Part shown: one piece after another, positions 18,565-28,335 of the stretch
Numbering within the stretch: position 1 is the stretch's first letter
How the letters are laid out: every line of letters starts with the position of its first letter
NCBI GenBank assembly: GCA_013298595.1
Contig: JAAFIG010000020.1
Location: 16,926-80,925 of the forward strand
DNA: 64,000 bases
From: Deinococcales bacterium
Lineage (GTDB): Bacteria; Deinococcota; Deinococci; Deinococcales; JAAFIG01
Direction: 5' to 3'
Notes under the pieces: generated by a model
Seen by the model: the letters and a program-made list of their open reading frames with translations, nothing else
Databases searched by the model: none
Told to the model about the DNA's origin: nothing
Made by a program: the position numbers and the translations under genes

Positions 18565-18723
18565 GTACAACATCTCGAGCAAAGGTATAGAAGAAACATT
18601 CACAATTTTGGCAAATCGGCATCCGTAGGGTGACTCAACCATCTCTGAGTAAGGTTTGGTCGAAAATGCCCTAAAGCAGCGGCAGAATGCAATTATCTGC
18701 ACGCTTGAACCAAGGAGAATCAT

Positions 18724-19686
18724 ATGATTACCAAGAAAAGTACCAGTTCATTTATCGTAGCAAGTGTACTCTTGTCCATTGGCTTAGTGGCTTGCCCAGC
18801 CCCAGTGGTTGACACAGCACCACCTACGATTGTCAGTACCGTCCCAGCCAATGGTGCGACTGGAGTCGCAGCAGATGCAAATATTGTCATCACATTTAGT
18901 AAACCCATGAACAAAATTGCCACGCAAAATGCTTATCAATCGGCAACTATTTTGCCATTGCTGGTACAATTTTCGTGGAACGCCAATGGCACGGTATTGA
19001 CAATTGATCCAACAGGTAATCTCAACGTGGCTTCGGGTACAGACCCTGCCAATGTTGTCGCCACAGAATTTAGTTTCCAAATTACCAATGTCGCCTCAGA
19101 TTTGGCTGGAAACGCACTGACAACAACAAGCTCGAGTTTCAAAACTGCACGCCGTATTTCCCAGACTATGCCAGCAAATAGTACGTTATCAGGCGATATT
19201 TTTGCCGATGGAACTGTTGCTCCTAGCTTTCCAGCGCGAGTTGGAGATTTTACCAATAATTCGCAATTTAAAGGATTAGTAACTTTTAACATTGCTAGCC
19301 TCCCAACAGATATCGGCACCTTTGAAAAAGCAGATTTGATACTAACCCAAACATCAGTAGATGGAACGCCATATGGGAGCACTAATCTTGGAACAGTCAA
19401 TCTGGAACATGTTGCCTTTGCTTCCTTTACAAAGCCCTTGGCTTATGATGCACCATCGCTAGGAACAACTTTTTCACCAGATGCGATCTTTTCAACCAAT
19501 ACTGCTATTGAAGTGAAAACAAAAAGTGTGATACCTGCTGTGCTCAGCGACTACACCAACAGAACTAGTCGCGGTAATCGGTCACAGTACCGCCTTACCT
19601 TTACGACAGCAGCAACGTTTAATGGTATCCGAGATTCTGCTAGCTTCAGTAGTCCAGAACTCAAACTAACGTACTTGTTGCCGTAA
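18724..19686 (+). CDS. Lipoprotein with SbsA-type Ig-like domain
   Basis: This 320-residue protein has a lipoprotein signal (GLVACPAP, Cys near residue 24). Residues about 30-140 are a Big_5/SbsA Ig-like domain, typical in the phrases PPTIVSTVPANGATGV, ITFSKPM and SFQITNVASDLAGNAL. The C-terminal 170 residues are beta-rich (FPARVGDFTNNSQFKGLVTF, DLILTQTSV) and resemble the carbohydrate-binding CBM96/DNRLRE-type module, so cell-surface glycan binding is possible. It starts after AAGGAG. It lies 123 bp before the papain-like protease gene on the same strand and divergent from a SARP-type regulator. Only one CTCGAG is seen in it. Confidence 0.8.
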   Translation: MITKKSTSSFIVASVLLSIGLVACPAPVVDTAPPTIVSTVPANGATGVAADANIVITFSKPMNKIATQNAYQSATILPLLVQFSWNANGTVLTIDPTGNLNVASGTDPANVVATEFSFQITNVASDLAGNALTTTSSSFKTARRISQTMPANSTLSGDIFADGTVAPSFPARVGDFTNNSQFKGLVTFNIASLPTDIGTFEKADLILTQTSVDGTPYGSTNLGTVNLEHVAFASFTKPLAYDAPSLGTTFSPDAIFSTNTAIEVKTKSVIPAVLSDYTNRTSRGNRSQYRLTFTTAATFNGIRDSASFSSPELKLTYLLP

Positions 19687-19731
19687 GACACTGCCCCCTA
19701 CATAGTCCCTGATCAGGACTCGACTGCACCA

Positions 19732-19769
19732 AATTACGGCGTGAGGCAAGCCTCCTTTACGCCGTAATT
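19732..19769 (+). terminator. Hairpin between lipoprotein and protease genes
   Basis: An 11-bp perfect stem (19732-19742 with 19759-19769) with an inner GAGGC/GCCTC pairing. No T-run follows on the plus strand, so it may be a weak terminator or a processing hairpin within an operon. Confidence 0.45.
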
Positions 19770-19809
19770 CGTTGTCTTGCTGAAAAAATACGCAAAAAAG
19801 GAGCAAGTT

Positions 19810-22395
19810 ATGAAATACCAATGGACGTTTCTTATTAGCAGTTTAGTTGCACTGATGGTCGCTTGTGGCGCACCTCCACCGCCTCCTGAAGTTTTTGTAG
19901 CCGAGAACGCTTGGAAAACTCCGATTCCAACCGATTCCCAAATTGTGAGTCCCGAGGAGTTCCGAAGTCGAGTCAATTCAGGTGAACTCAGGGTTGTCAG
20001 TACCGAAGGAATTGCTGCCGAAAAAGCGTTCATACAAAAGCAGTACAACGACGATAAAGTGCTACTTCAAGGTATAGCGAATAAATCTCCTGCTTTACAA
20101 GCTTTGCTCGAGGAAGCTGCTCAACAAACCAAAGCAGATGGTGATCGTACCCTTCAATTGCCTGATGGAAGCAATGTAACGCTATTAGGATTAACCACGC
20201 AAATCCGAGAAGCAGTTGAAACGTATCAAACTTCGCAAGATGCTGGTAATGCTCTTGGTGTTTATAGCCTTAGCTACTCATTACTACCTGCAAATGTCAA
20301 AGCGCTTGTTCCAACCCCTGCTAGCATGAATGGAAAATCTTTAACTGAAATAAACGCTGCTCTAAGTAATATGAACCAAGCACTTGGAACTGCCTCGAGT
20401 GGCTTAAATACTGCGCGCTTAGAGCCAAGAAGTATTGCGCCATCTAGTGGGCAACTGCAAACACAATCATTTGCGTCTGGTAATGGCACTGATAATTCTG
20501 GAGCTTGCACACCCACCAACTACGTGGCAAAGTATTGGTTTCCACTGAAAAACTTTGTGAGTCCAGTCAAACAACAAGGTAAGCGTGGAACCTGCTGGGC
20601 ATTTACAGCTATTGGTGCAGTGGAGAGTCGTGAACGGGTTCAAAATAATAATCCCGCTGACCTTTCTGAACAGTTTTTGGTAAATAAAGTCAAAGAAGAC
20701 TGGGATTCAAGTAAATACACAGACGCATATCAGTCAGAAAAAGCCTTAAATTTGGCGGTTGATAAAGGTCAAGCATTTCCATCAGAAGGTAGTTGGACGT
20801 ATAACCCTGCATATGGACGACCAGATACAAGCAAAGACGATGAAAACACCGAAAAGGCGTATGTTAATACTTGCAAAGATTACACTGGAATGTGTTCAGA
20901 TACATCGCATCAAAGTCGGCGCACTTGTAGTACCTTTGTTGTTACTGTTTGTGCATACTCAACTGTTGGGTTCTCTGGATCTGGGGTGACGGCAAATCGA
21001 ACACGTCAAATCTATTCAAGTTACTTTTTTCCAGTTATAGGTTTACCACTGAATCTTCTTCGTGCCTTACTTTCACAAGGACACACCATTATGGCGTCTT
21101 TTCCTGTCTATACGGGATTTTCTAATGTAGGTAAAGACGGAATTGTCGGTAACTACGCAACCACTGGTTACGAAGGAGGTCATGCTGTACAAATCGTTGG
21201 GTTTTTGTCGAATAGTGAACTCTCAACTGCGGGGCAAAAAGTGAATGTTGGTGGCGGTGGTTATTTTATTGTTAAGAACTCTTGGGGGTGTAATAAGGGT
21301 GATGGCGGGTATTATTACATTCCAGCCGATTATGTTGCAGGCTATTTTTATAGATTAAGTGTGCTTGAATTTGATTCCCGCCGCTCGAGTCAATGGAATA
21401 GTGCCCAACAAAACCCAGGTGGTGCTCCAACAATCAACACTGCAAATATCACAGCCAATTTACGAGCCAGCAAAGATTTAGCAGATAGTTTTACCATCAG
21501 GCATCCGTATGCAAAGCAAGTTAGCTTAACAGTCACTTCTGATAAGGATGGGAAACTCTTTGAAGGAGGATGGAATACGCAAAATGCCACGGTTCTTGCA
21601 AGGCAAACTCTTCCAGTTGTTTTTACAAGCCTAGGAGTACGAACCATTAGTCTGGTGGCAAAAAATGCTGCCTTTGAGGCTCGAGCCAGTTTTACTGTCA
21701 GTGTTTTTAATTCAAATCCGAATATTCGATTGTTATACAATGGCAATCCAAATCAAGGCGAGAATTTTGTGCTCAATGCCATCATTTCAGATGATAACGA
21801 ACCAGAGGGAACAACGCTTTGTGCGAATGCTACGTGGTCTGTAAGCGCACCAGATACCCTGAATACCAATACGGGTTGCTTGGTGCAAGTTAAATTTGGT
21901 ACCACAGGTTCTCGGCAGGTTTCGGTTGTCACCAGAGATAGCGAAGGATTACCTTCACCAGTTAAAGTGGAGACTTTTCAAGTTTCGCCGCCACTGGCAA
22001 ATCCTTATCCACGCATACTAGCTTCAGGTGTTTACTCACGAGAAGTAAGCGGAATTTGCCGCGATATTGCCGTCAGCAGCGGAAATCGTATTGACTTACG
22101 AGAATCGGGTTGTGGCGGAGCAGCCCAGCGTTTTTCGGCACAAGTGCAAGTCGAAAATCCGAGTGGAGAAAACCTAACATATGACTGGAAATTGTTTGTT
22201 CCAAACATAGACAGTGAGAGTGTCTTGATTGGTGGAAACACCAGTACTTTACCGTTATCGTTTAATAATAATGGAGAAGTTTATACTGTACCGTGTCGTG
22301 TGGAACTGACGGTTGGTGCTCCTGATCCTAGCCGTAGCAAAACCCAAACCGTTTGGATAGGTTCGTGCACATATCGAAACTTCGGACCAAACTAA
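19810..22395 (+). CDS. Papain-like (C1A) cysteine protease lipoprotein
   Basis: This 861-residue protein starts at ATG 19810 after AAGGAG; an upstream start would spoil the signal. Its lipoprotein signal ends in LMVACGA. Residues about 230-540 are a papain-family domain: Gln of the oxyanion hole and catalytic Cys262 in KQQGKRGTCWAF, catalytic His458 in EGGHAVQIVG, and Asn490 in VKNSWGCNKGDGGYYYIP. Residues 20-230 are a pro-like helical region. The C-terminal 300 residues look like two PKD or Ig-like beta domains. It should act outside the cell, tethered to the membrane. It has only about four CTCGAG sites in 2.6 kb, far fewer than housekeeping genes, which may point to later acquisition. Confidence 0.88.
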   Translation: MKYQWTFLISSLVALMVACGAPPPPPEVFVAENAWKTPIPTDSQIVSPEEFRSRVNSGELRVVSTEGIAAEKAFIQKQYNDDKVLLQGIANKSPALQALLEEAAQQTKADGDRTLQLPDGSNVTLLGLTTQIREAVETYQTSQDAGNALGVYSLSYSLLPANVKALVPTPASMNGKSLTEINAALSNMNQALGTASSGLNTARLEPRSIAPSSGQLQTQSFASGNGTDNSGACTPTNYVAKYWFPLKNFVSPVKQQGKRGTCWAFTAIGAVESRERVQNNNPADLSEQFLVNKVKEDWDSSKYTDAYQSEKALNLAVDKGQAFPSEGSWTYNPAYGRPDTSKDDENTEKAYVNTCKDYTGMCSDTSHQSRRTCSTFVVTVCAYSTVGFSGSGVTANRTRQIYSSYFFPVIGLPLNLLRALLSQGHTIMASFPVYTGFSNVGKDGIVGNYATTGYEGGHAVQIVGFLSNSELSTAGQKVNVGGGGYFIVKNSWGCNKGDGGYYYIPADYVAGYFYRLSVLEFDSRRSSQWNSAQQNPGGAPTINTANITANLRASKDLADSFTIRHPYAKQVSLTVTSDKDGKLFEGGWNTQNATVLARQTLPVVFTSLGVRTISLVAKNAAFEARASFTVSVFNSNPNIRLLYNGNPNQGENFVLNAIISDDNEPEGTTLCANATWSVSAPDTLNTNTGCLVQVKFGTTGSRQVSVVTRDSEGLPSPVKVETFQVSPPLANPYPRILASGVYSREVSGICRDIAVSSGNRIDLRESGCGGAAQRFSAQVQVENPSGENLTYDWKLFVPNIDSESVLIGGNTSTLPLSFNNNGEVYTVPCRVELTVGAPDPSRSKTQTVWIGSCTYRNFGPN

Positions 22396-22418
22396 ACACT
22401 GAACTGATTTTAGCTATA

Positions 22419-22453
22419 AATGACTCGAGGTATTAAAGTTCCCTTGAGTCATT
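22419..22453 (+). terminator. Hairpin between protease gene and galT
   Basis: A 12-bp stem with one G-T pair (22419-22430 with 22442-22453) includes CTCGAG in one arm. No clear T-run follows. It lies just upstream of the galT promoter and probably ends the protease transcript. Confidence 0.4.
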
Positions 22454-22484
22454 CATGGTTTCGAGCCACCTGCTAGAATACATT

Positions 22485-23594
22485 GTGCATAAGAAAACCT
22501 TGACCAAACCCGACGGACGCGCTTTGCATCTGTACTCGAGCCATCCCATACCAGATGGCATTGTTGCGCCTAGTCCTGGTGCTGACCCGATTGTTGGTAA
22601 TCCGCATATGCGCTGGCATCCGCTTCGAGGCGAATGGATTACGTTTGCAGCGCATCGGCAGAGTCGTCCGTTTTTGCCACCCCCTGATTATAACCCACTT
22701 GCCCCAATGACCAATCCAGAAGTGCCCACCGAATTGCCCGTTGGTGAGTACGATATCGCTGTGTTCGATAATCGCTTTCCCAGTCTCGAGGTGGATGCTC
22801 ACGACCCACCAATGGCATTGGATGCTGGGCTTGTACCCACCACGGCTGGTATTGGTAAATGCGAAGTGGTGGTGTTTGATAAGGATGCCACCAGTAGCCT
22901 TGGGCGTTTGCCTTTAGCGCAAATCGAATTGCTGCTCGAGGTTTGGACAGATCGATACCGTGAAATTGGTTTGCTCGAGCAAATTAAGTACATCATGCCT
23001 TTCGAGAATCGTGGTGTCGAAATGGGCGTGACACTGCATCATCCACATGGGCAGATTTACGCTTACGATCATATTCCACCAGTTCCAGCCAAAGAACTCG
23101 AGTTGCAAAAGGTGCATTATGCAAAAACAGGTAAAGGTTTACTCGAGGAAGTTATTCAAGCTGAAATCGAAGCTGATACTCGAATCGTAGTCAAAACTGA
23201 AACAGTGATTGCCTTTATTCCTGCTTTCTCGAGGTACCCATTTGAAACGTGGATTGCGCCAATTGCGCCTAAACCCAGTTTACTCGAGTTATCCGATGCT
23301 GAACGCAAGGATTTGGCTTTGGTCTTAAAAACGTTGTTACTGAAATTCGATCATATGTTTGATAATCGCCCGATTTTTCCGTACTTAATGGTTATGCACC
23401 AAGCTCCAACCGATGGATTACCGCACCCAGAAGCGCATTTGCATCTCGAGTTTTACCCTCCTTACCGCACCAAGGATAAACTCAAGTACTTGGCGGGTAC
23501 AGAACTTGGTGCTGGTTTGGTAGCAATGGATGTATTGCCTGAGCAAAAAGCTCCTGAGCTACGAGCTGTGGATGTGGCACACTTGATAAAATAA
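22485..23594 (+). CDS. galT: Galactose-1-phosphate uridylyltransferase
   Basis: This roughly 369-residue enzyme exchanges UMP between UDP-glucose and galactose-1-phosphate (Leloir pathway). The motif [10 protein letters not shown] near residue 182 carries the catalytic His of the HPHGQ triad, and [16 protein letters not shown] and HLHLEFYPP supply the other family landmarks. I prefer the GTG at 22485 because a TAGAAT -10 ends 5 nt before it and the protein then begins [17 protein letters not shown], as family members do; an ATG at 22455 is the alternative. No other Leloir gene is next to it. Confidence 0.9.
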   Translation: MHKKTLTKPDGRALHLYSSHPIPDGIVAPSPGADPIVGNPHMRWHPLRGEWITFAAHRQSRPFLPPPDYNPLAPMTNPEVPTELPVGEYDIAVFDNRFPSLEVDAHDPPMALDAGLVPTTAGIGKCEVVVFDKDATSSLGRLPLAQIELLLEVWTDRYREIGLLEQIKYIMPFENRGVEMGVTLHHPHGQIYAYDHIPPVPAKELELQKVHYAKTGKGLLEEVIQAEIEADTRIVVKTETVIAFIPAFSRYPFETWIAPIAPKPSLLELSDAERKDLALVLKTLLLKFDHMFDNRPIFPYLMVMHQAPTDGLPHPEAHLHLEFYPPYRTKDKLKYLAGTELGAGLVAMDVLPEQKAPELRAVDVAHLIK

Positions 23595-23661
23595 TTTTTT
23601 CGACTGCAATAAAGCCGTTAAGTAGAGTGGTTTTAATGCACTAAAGCTCGAGGAGTAGACT

Positions 23662-24600
23662 ATGAAGCTGGAGTTTGTTACTTTTCAACACTCGAGCCTT
23701 GAACATCACCAAGCTCGAGTCGATTTGACTAATATGATGTACAAGAATCATGTTTACACTGCCGAGCAGAGTTTGGCGGAAATGGCTGGTTTCATACCGA
23801 ATGAGCAATCTTTGATGGAATTGGTTTTTCATGACGGTCGCTGCGTAGCTGCATTTGAAGCAAATCCGTTTCAATCAGATTTGGCTGGGCAGGCATTTTT
23901 TCTAGACATTATTGTGCATCCCGAGTTTGTTCGGCAAGGCATTGGTACACAGGCAGTTCAGCGCATCGAGCAGCATTGCGCCAAATGGGATGGATTGCTC
24001 GAGGTGCAAATTCGTGAGGATTGGCAAGCCCACCTCGAGTTTTATGGTGACAATGGTTTTATTCTGGAACCTGCATTTTTGTGGTTTGCTTTCGAGCTCC
24101 AAATAGAGGTTCTGTCAGGTAGTTTTGGGCTTGCGAATGATCTATACTTGCAAACTTGGGCTGAGTTTCAAGATACCATTGTTCATCGCACTGAAATTCT
24201 CGAGTTTCGTAATTCACTGGCAATGGAGTTTGCTCCGTCTATGCCAACGAAGATTCTAAGTCAACAGTACTTTGATACAGAAGTACTTGGTGCGTTTGCT
24301 TTTAACCCAGAGTTTTTCTGGGTTGCTTTGTATAACAATAAAATTGTTGGTACATTACTTTGCACTGGCTATACCGATGATCCCACTTTTTTCTTTGAGT
24401 TTGGAGGAATCGCTGTTGAGCACAGACGTTCTGGTTTGGCAATTGCTTTGATTATTCGAGCGATGGGCACTGCTAAACAGCACGGTTTTCAATTGATTGA
24501 AGCACACGTAGACCCAAAGAATATTGGTGCGGCTCGGCTGCTCGAGAAACTTGGTTTTACCAGACGACCTGGCTATATGTTGGCACGAAAGAAACTATGA
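23662..24600 (+). CDS. Tandem GNAT-family acetyltransferase
   Basis: This 312-residue protein has two GNAT-like halves. The first (about 1-150) shows FLDIIVHPEFVRQGIGTQAVQRI, the acetyl-CoA pyrophosphate loop. The second (about 150-312) shows FGGIAVEHRRSGLAIALIIRAM and ends with AARLLEKLGFTRRPGYMLARKK, the usual GNAT C-terminal strand. The substrate is unknown. A GAGGAG site precedes ATG 23662. Its stop overlaps the start of the amidase gene by 4 bp (ATGA), so the two are translationally coupled. A related minus-strand protein is at 36790. Confidence 0.82.
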   Translation: MKLEFVTFQHSSLEHHQARVDLTNMMYKNHVYTAEQSLAEMAGFIPNEQSLMELVFHDGRCVAAFEANPFQSDLAGQAFFLDIIVHPEFVRQGIGTQAVQRIEQHCAKWDGLLEVQIREDWQAHLEFYGDNGFILEPAFLWFAFELQIEVLSGSFGLANDLYLQTWAEFQDTIVHRTEILEFRNSLAMEFAPSMPTKILSQQYFDTEVLGAFAFNPEFFWVALYNNKIVGTLLCTGYTDDPTFFFEFGGIAVEHRRSGLAIALIIRAMGTAKQHGFQLIEAHVDPKNIGAARLLEKLGFTRRPGYMLARKKL

Positions 24601-25253
24601 AAACCGCTTTATTTATTGTCTTGGCACTTTTTTCAAGTTTTGCATTCTCGAACGCTTTGAACATTGTGCAAAAACCGATTTCGTTTTCGGCTCAGCGTCG
24701 GGCTTTAACGCTCGAGTACATCAAACAGCATTACGACCCTAATGCCTCGAGTATTGCAATTCAACCTGTGATGGTTGTAACGCATTGGACTGCTACAACC
24801 AGTTTGCAAGGTACATGGAATGGTTTTAATAATGAAATTTTATCGGGTAGAGCCGATATTGCTAGGGGCGGCAGGGTCAATACCTCAGCCCATTATCTGA
24901 TAGACCGTGATGGCACGATTTACCAACTGATGCCTGAAAATATGATGGCTCGGCATACGATTGGTTTGAATCGACGGGCTATTGGTATTGAAAATATTGG
25001 CTCGAGAACAGCGCCTTTAACCAAGGCACAACTCGAGGCTAACGCGTTTTTGATTGCTGATATTGCGAAGCGTTTCCCAATTCAATATGTGATTGGGCAT
25101 CTCGAGTACGGGCGTTTTCGGCGGTCAGCCCTTTGGGAAGAAAAAGATCAAACGTATTTTACAGTCAAGGACGACCCAGGCACCGATTTTATGGTTAAGC
25201 TGCGCTTGAGATTAAGGCTTATGGGTTTAAAATTTCTCGAGAAACCAAGTTGA
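24597..25253 (+). CDS. Exported N-acetylmuramoyl-L-alanine amidase (Amidase_2 type)
   Basis: This 218-residue protein has a signal peptide (about 1-20, cleavage near FAFS-NA). It has an Amidase_2/PGRP fold: VVTHWTA supplies the first zinc His near residue 63, HTIGLNRRAIGIENIG is the family core near 120-137, and VIGHLEYGR plus DDPGTDF supply the remaining conserved residues. It should cleave the amide bond between MurNAc and the stem peptide in the envelope. It is coupled to the acetyltransferase gene upstream. A 130-bp gap follows. Confidence 0.82.
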   Translation: MKTALFIVLALFSSFAFSNALNIVQKPISFSAQRRALTLEYIKQHYDPNASSIAIQPVMVVTHWTATTSLQGTWNGFNNEILSGRADIARGGRVNTSAHYLIDRDGTIYQLMPENMMARHTIGLNRRAIGIENIGSRTAPLTKAQLEANAFLIADIAKRFPIQYVIGHLEYGRFRRSALWEEKDQTYFTVKDDPGTDFMVKLRLRLRLMGLKFLEKPS

Positions 25254-25383
25254 GGATGAGCAAAAGTATTAAGCTTCCCACATTTTTTTCACTTTAGGCT
25301 GCTGCGGTGGTTTACTCGGATTTCTCGAGGCTCAGCATTTTGGCGTACAGCGCTTCTTGTCAGTCAAGGCGTAAACTGTTTTG

Positions 25384-26556
25384 GTGCAAACCTCGAGTGT
25401 AAAATTAGCAGCTGCTTCTGGGACAACTATTGTGGCTGTGATGACGGCTAGTCATTTTATCAATGATAATTTCACCAGTTTATTAACGCCTTTGCAACCT
25501 GCGTTAACCGAAAAATTTAATGTCACACTTGGCGATACTGGTACACTGATTGCCATTCTTTCGTTTGTCGGTAGTGTTTCGCAACCACTTTTTGGTGCAC
25601 TTGGTGATCGTGTGGATCGTAGGTGGTTAGCCGCTGCGGGTCCGATTTTAGCGGCTTTAGGTATGACACTGATTGGTTATGCACCTAGTTTTTTTCTTGT
25701 GGCAGTGCTGATTGTACTCGGTGGTATTGGTAGTGCAGTTTTTCATCCAAGTGGTGCGGCATATGTCGCTCAGAACAGTCAGCTCGAGAGGCGTGGTTTG
25801 TATGCCAGTTTATTTAGTGCTGGTGGTACTGCTGGTTTAGCCCTTGGTCCACTGACTGCGACGGCGTTGGGTCTGCATGGCATTGTTTGGTTGATGCCAT
25901 TGGGCATTGCAATGGGTGTGGTGTCGTATATCTTGACACCCAGTAGCCGAGTCTCGAGTAAACCAATTGCCTTGCGTGATTATCTCGAGTTATTTCAAGG
26001 TCCGATTCGTAATTTGTGGGCAATGGGTGTGTTGCGTTCGCTCAGTACTGTGACGTATGCCAGTTTGTTACCGTTTGTATTAAAAGATAAAGAATCAGAT
26101 TGGGTGATTGCAGGTTCTTTGTTTATGCTTTCGATTGCCAGTGCAATTGGTGGTATTGCTGGTGGGCAAATTTCGGATAAAATCGGACGTACCACGGTGC
26201 TACGCTCGAGTGTGCTTCTATTGATTCCTTTATTTGTGGTGCTGGTATTTGTCAGTCCCTCGAGTATTGGTATTGTGCCATTTTACATATTGTGTTTTGC
26301 CACAGGTGGCTTAGCTAATGCCACTATCCCAGTGGCTGTGGTGGCAGCTCAGGAGTTTGCACCTGGTAAAACAGCCACCACCAGTGCTTTGATGATGGGT
26401 TTTAGCTGGGGTACGGCTGGGGTGTTGTATAAACTTGTGGCAGAGTTTGCCGAGATCACTACGCCTCAGATTGCCATGCTTTTAACCATCGCTTTATTGA
26501 TTCCAGCTTGGTTGATTACCTTAAAACTACCTGAACCACCTCGAGCAACCTTTTAA
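25384..26556 (+). CDS. MFS transporter, fosmidomycin-resistance (Fsr)-like
   Basis: This roughly 390-residue membrane protein has about 12 hydrophobic segments. Features typical of the Fsr-like branch are HFINDNFTSLLTPLQPAL near the N-terminus, GSVSQPLFGALGDRVDRRW (loop 2-3 signature) and GIGSAVFHPSGAAYVA. It is likely a drug or metabolite exporter at the inner membrane; the substrate cannot be told. I choose GTG 25384 because a TAAACT -10 ends 6 nt before it; TTG 25381 or ATG 25441 are alternatives. It converges on the iron-uptake gene with only a 1-bp gap. Confidence 0.82.
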   Translation: MQTSSVKLAAASGTTIVAVMTASHFINDNFTSLLTPLQPALTEKFNVTLGDTGTLIAILSFVGSVSQPLFGALGDRVDRRWLAAAGPILAALGMTLIGYAPSFFLVAVLIVLGGIGSAVFHPSGAAYVAQNSQLERRGLYASLFSAGGTAGLALGPLTATALGLHGIVWLMPLGIAMGVVSYILTPSSRVSSKPIALRDYLELFQGPIRNLWAMGVLRSLSTVTYASLLPFVLKDKESDWVIAGSLFMLSIASAIGGIAGGQISDKIGRTTVLRSSVLLLIPLFVVLVFVSPSSIGIVPFYILCFATGGLANATIPVAVVAAQEFAPGKTATTSALMMGFSWGTAGVLYKLVAEFAEITTPQIAMLLTIALLIPAWLITLKLPEPPRATF

Positions 26557-26557
26557 G

Positions 26558-27454
26558 TTATTTGTTTAGTTCTGGGTGCAAGGCTTTGCTTAACTCGAGC
26601 ACAGCTTTACCGACCCTAGGCGAAAATCCGAGTAAGTAATTGCCTTCGTATGCCAAAATATTTTTGTTGCGTCCTGCGTTGGTATTGGCTAATCCTGGGA
26701 GTTTGAGGATGCCATCTATACCACCAACACCTGTTAAACCCAAATTGGTCATCAGTATCACATCAGGGTTGCTGGTCAGTGCGATTTCTTGTGAGAGTGG
26801 TGCGTACCCTGTATAACTTTGCATCGGGTTGATGCCACCTGCTAATTTGATGATTGCATCTGCGGCTGTATCGCGTCCTGAGACTGTAATTTTGCCATTT
26901 GAGCCACTGTACAAAAACATCACTTTGGGGCGGGTACGAATACTCGAGTAGACGCTTTTAGCGATAGCAATATCTTTTTTGAAAGACCGAATTATATCTT
27001 CGCCTTGGTTTTGCAAAGATAATGCTTGGGCAACGTAGCGGATTTTATTTTCAGCATTTTCGAGGCTGTCTTTAGCACTGATGACCACAGTTGGTACATT
27101 TAATTTGCGTAAAGCTTTGATGGTATCTGGTAGGGCAGTGTCTAGGGTTAAAACCAAACTTGGTTTAGCGTTTATCACAGCTTCAACTGTGACGCTGCGG
27201 GCTGAAGGTAATTGCAACAGTTTTTGTGCCTCGAGTGGGTAATTGCTGGTGGCATCCACAGCGATTAAGCGCTTTTCGGCTTTTAAAGCATAGACAATTT
27301 CGGTCAGGCTCGAGCCAAGGGTGACAATGCGTGAGCTATCTTTAATTTCGATACGTTCGCCTGTGCTATCGGTGACGATGGCAGGGCTATTGGCTGCTTG
27401 CACAGCAATTAGACTCGAGACGAATAGGGCTAGTATGGCGGCATTTCTTTTCAC
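26558..27454 (-). CDS. Heme/iron ABC transporter substrate-binding protein (HmuT-like)
   Basis: This roughly 298-residue periplasmic binding protein has a signal peptide (KRNAAILALFVSSLIAVQA). Features include RIVTLGSSLTEIVYALKAEKRLIAVD, DPDVILMTNLG-like text (NPDVILMTNLGLTGVGG) and GFSPRVGKAVLEL near the end, as in HmuT/BtuF proteins. It would deliver heme or a metal chelate to an ABC importer, which is not in this window. I choose GTG 27454 because TATCCT lies 6 nt upstream; a TTG at 27484 is possible but lies on a TTGACA promoter-like hexamer. It is divergent from the phosphoesterase gene. Confidence 0.82.
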   Translation of the reverse strand: MKRNAAILALFVSSLIAVQAANSPAIVTDSTGERIEIKDSSRIVTLGSSLTEIVYALKAEKRLIAVDATSNYPLEAQKLLQLPSARSVTVEAVINAKPSLVLTLDTALPDTIKALRKLNVPTVVISAKDSLENAENKIRYVAQALSLQNQGEDIIRSFKKDIAIAKSVYSSIRTRPKVMFLYSGSNGKITVSGRDTAADAIIKLAGGINPMQSYTGYAPLSQEIALTSNPDVILMTNLGLTGVGGIDGILKLPGLANTNAGRNKNILAYEGNYLLGFSPRVGKAVLELSKALHPELNK

Positions 27455-27543
27455 AGTTGTAGGATACTTGAGTTCTTTTGTCAAGTAAAGAAGTGAACGC
27501 TTGTTTGCACAGTAACAACAGCAATTTGTTAGCCTCTGGAAAG

Positions 27544-28335
27544 ATGCGAGTTCTTTTTATTGGTGATATCTTCGGCAAACCTGGGCGGTTGTTGGTCTCG
27601 AGCCATTTGCCGCGTATCAAATCACAGTTTGATTTTATTATTGCCAATGGCGAAAATGCGGCTGGTGGACATGGTATCAATAAAGATTCTTTTGATGCTT
27701 TGATCAAAGCTGGGGTGCATTGTGTAACACTGGGTAATCATGCTTGGGATAACAAAGAGGTTTTGCAACTCACCGACGATCCAAGATTGATTCGTCCGCT
27801 CAATGCCTCTAAAGAAGCTGCTGGGCGAGGGTATGGCACATTTACAGTGGGTGCTGAAAAAATTACAGTGGTCAATTTATTGGGGCGGGTTTTTATGCAG
27901 CCTTCGGATAATCCTTACGATGCCTTAGAAGCTGTGCTCGAGACCACTGATGCACCTGTATTTGTGGATTTTCACGCCGAAGCAACCTCAGAAAAAACTT
28001 GTTTTGCCTACCATTTTGATGGCAGAATTGCAGCTTGTATTGGTACACACACGCATGTTGCCACAGCTGATACCCGTATATTACCAAACGGCACGTTGTT
28101 CCAATGTGATGTCGGTATGACAGGTGTGTTGCACTCGAGTATTGGTATGGGTTTAGAAGCCAGTACCTATAAATTACGCACAGGTTTACCAATGAAAGTC
28201 GAAGTTGCCCAGGGTGCAGTGCAACTATCGGCAGTGGCATTTGATCTTGTGGATGGCAAAGTGACTCGGGCTGTGCGGTACTCTTTTCTCGAGACAGATG
28301 AAGCAGGTAAGTACGAAGGTGAGGTAAAAGTATGA
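27544..28335 (+). CDS. ymdB: YmdB-family metallophosphoesterase
   Basis: This 263-residue protein matches the TIGR00282/YmdB family, which hydrolyses 2',3'-cyclic nucleotides. The start ATG 27544 follows GGAAAG; the longer frame upstream is shared promoter DNA. Metal-binding residues seen are Asp8 in LFIGDIFG, Asn-Glu in IANGENAAGG (about 36-43), GNHAWDN near 66-72, DFHAEATSEK near 140-150 and IGTHTHVATAD near 172-182. The length is typical. Its stop overlaps the start of ppc by 4 bp, so they form an operon. Confidence 0.9.
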   Translation: MRVLFIGDIFGKPGRLLVSSHLPRIKSQFDFIIANGENAAGGHGINKDSFDALIKAGVHCVTLGNHAWDNKEVLQLTDDPRLIRPLNASKEAAGRGYGTFTVGAEKITVVNLLGRVFMQPSDNPYDALEAVLETTDAPVFVDFHAEATSEKTCFAYHFDGRIAACIGTHTHVATADTRILPNGTLFQCDVGMTGVLHSSIGMGLEASTYKLRTGLPMKVEVAQGAVQLSAVAFDLVDGKVTRAVRYSFLETDEAGKYEGEVKV

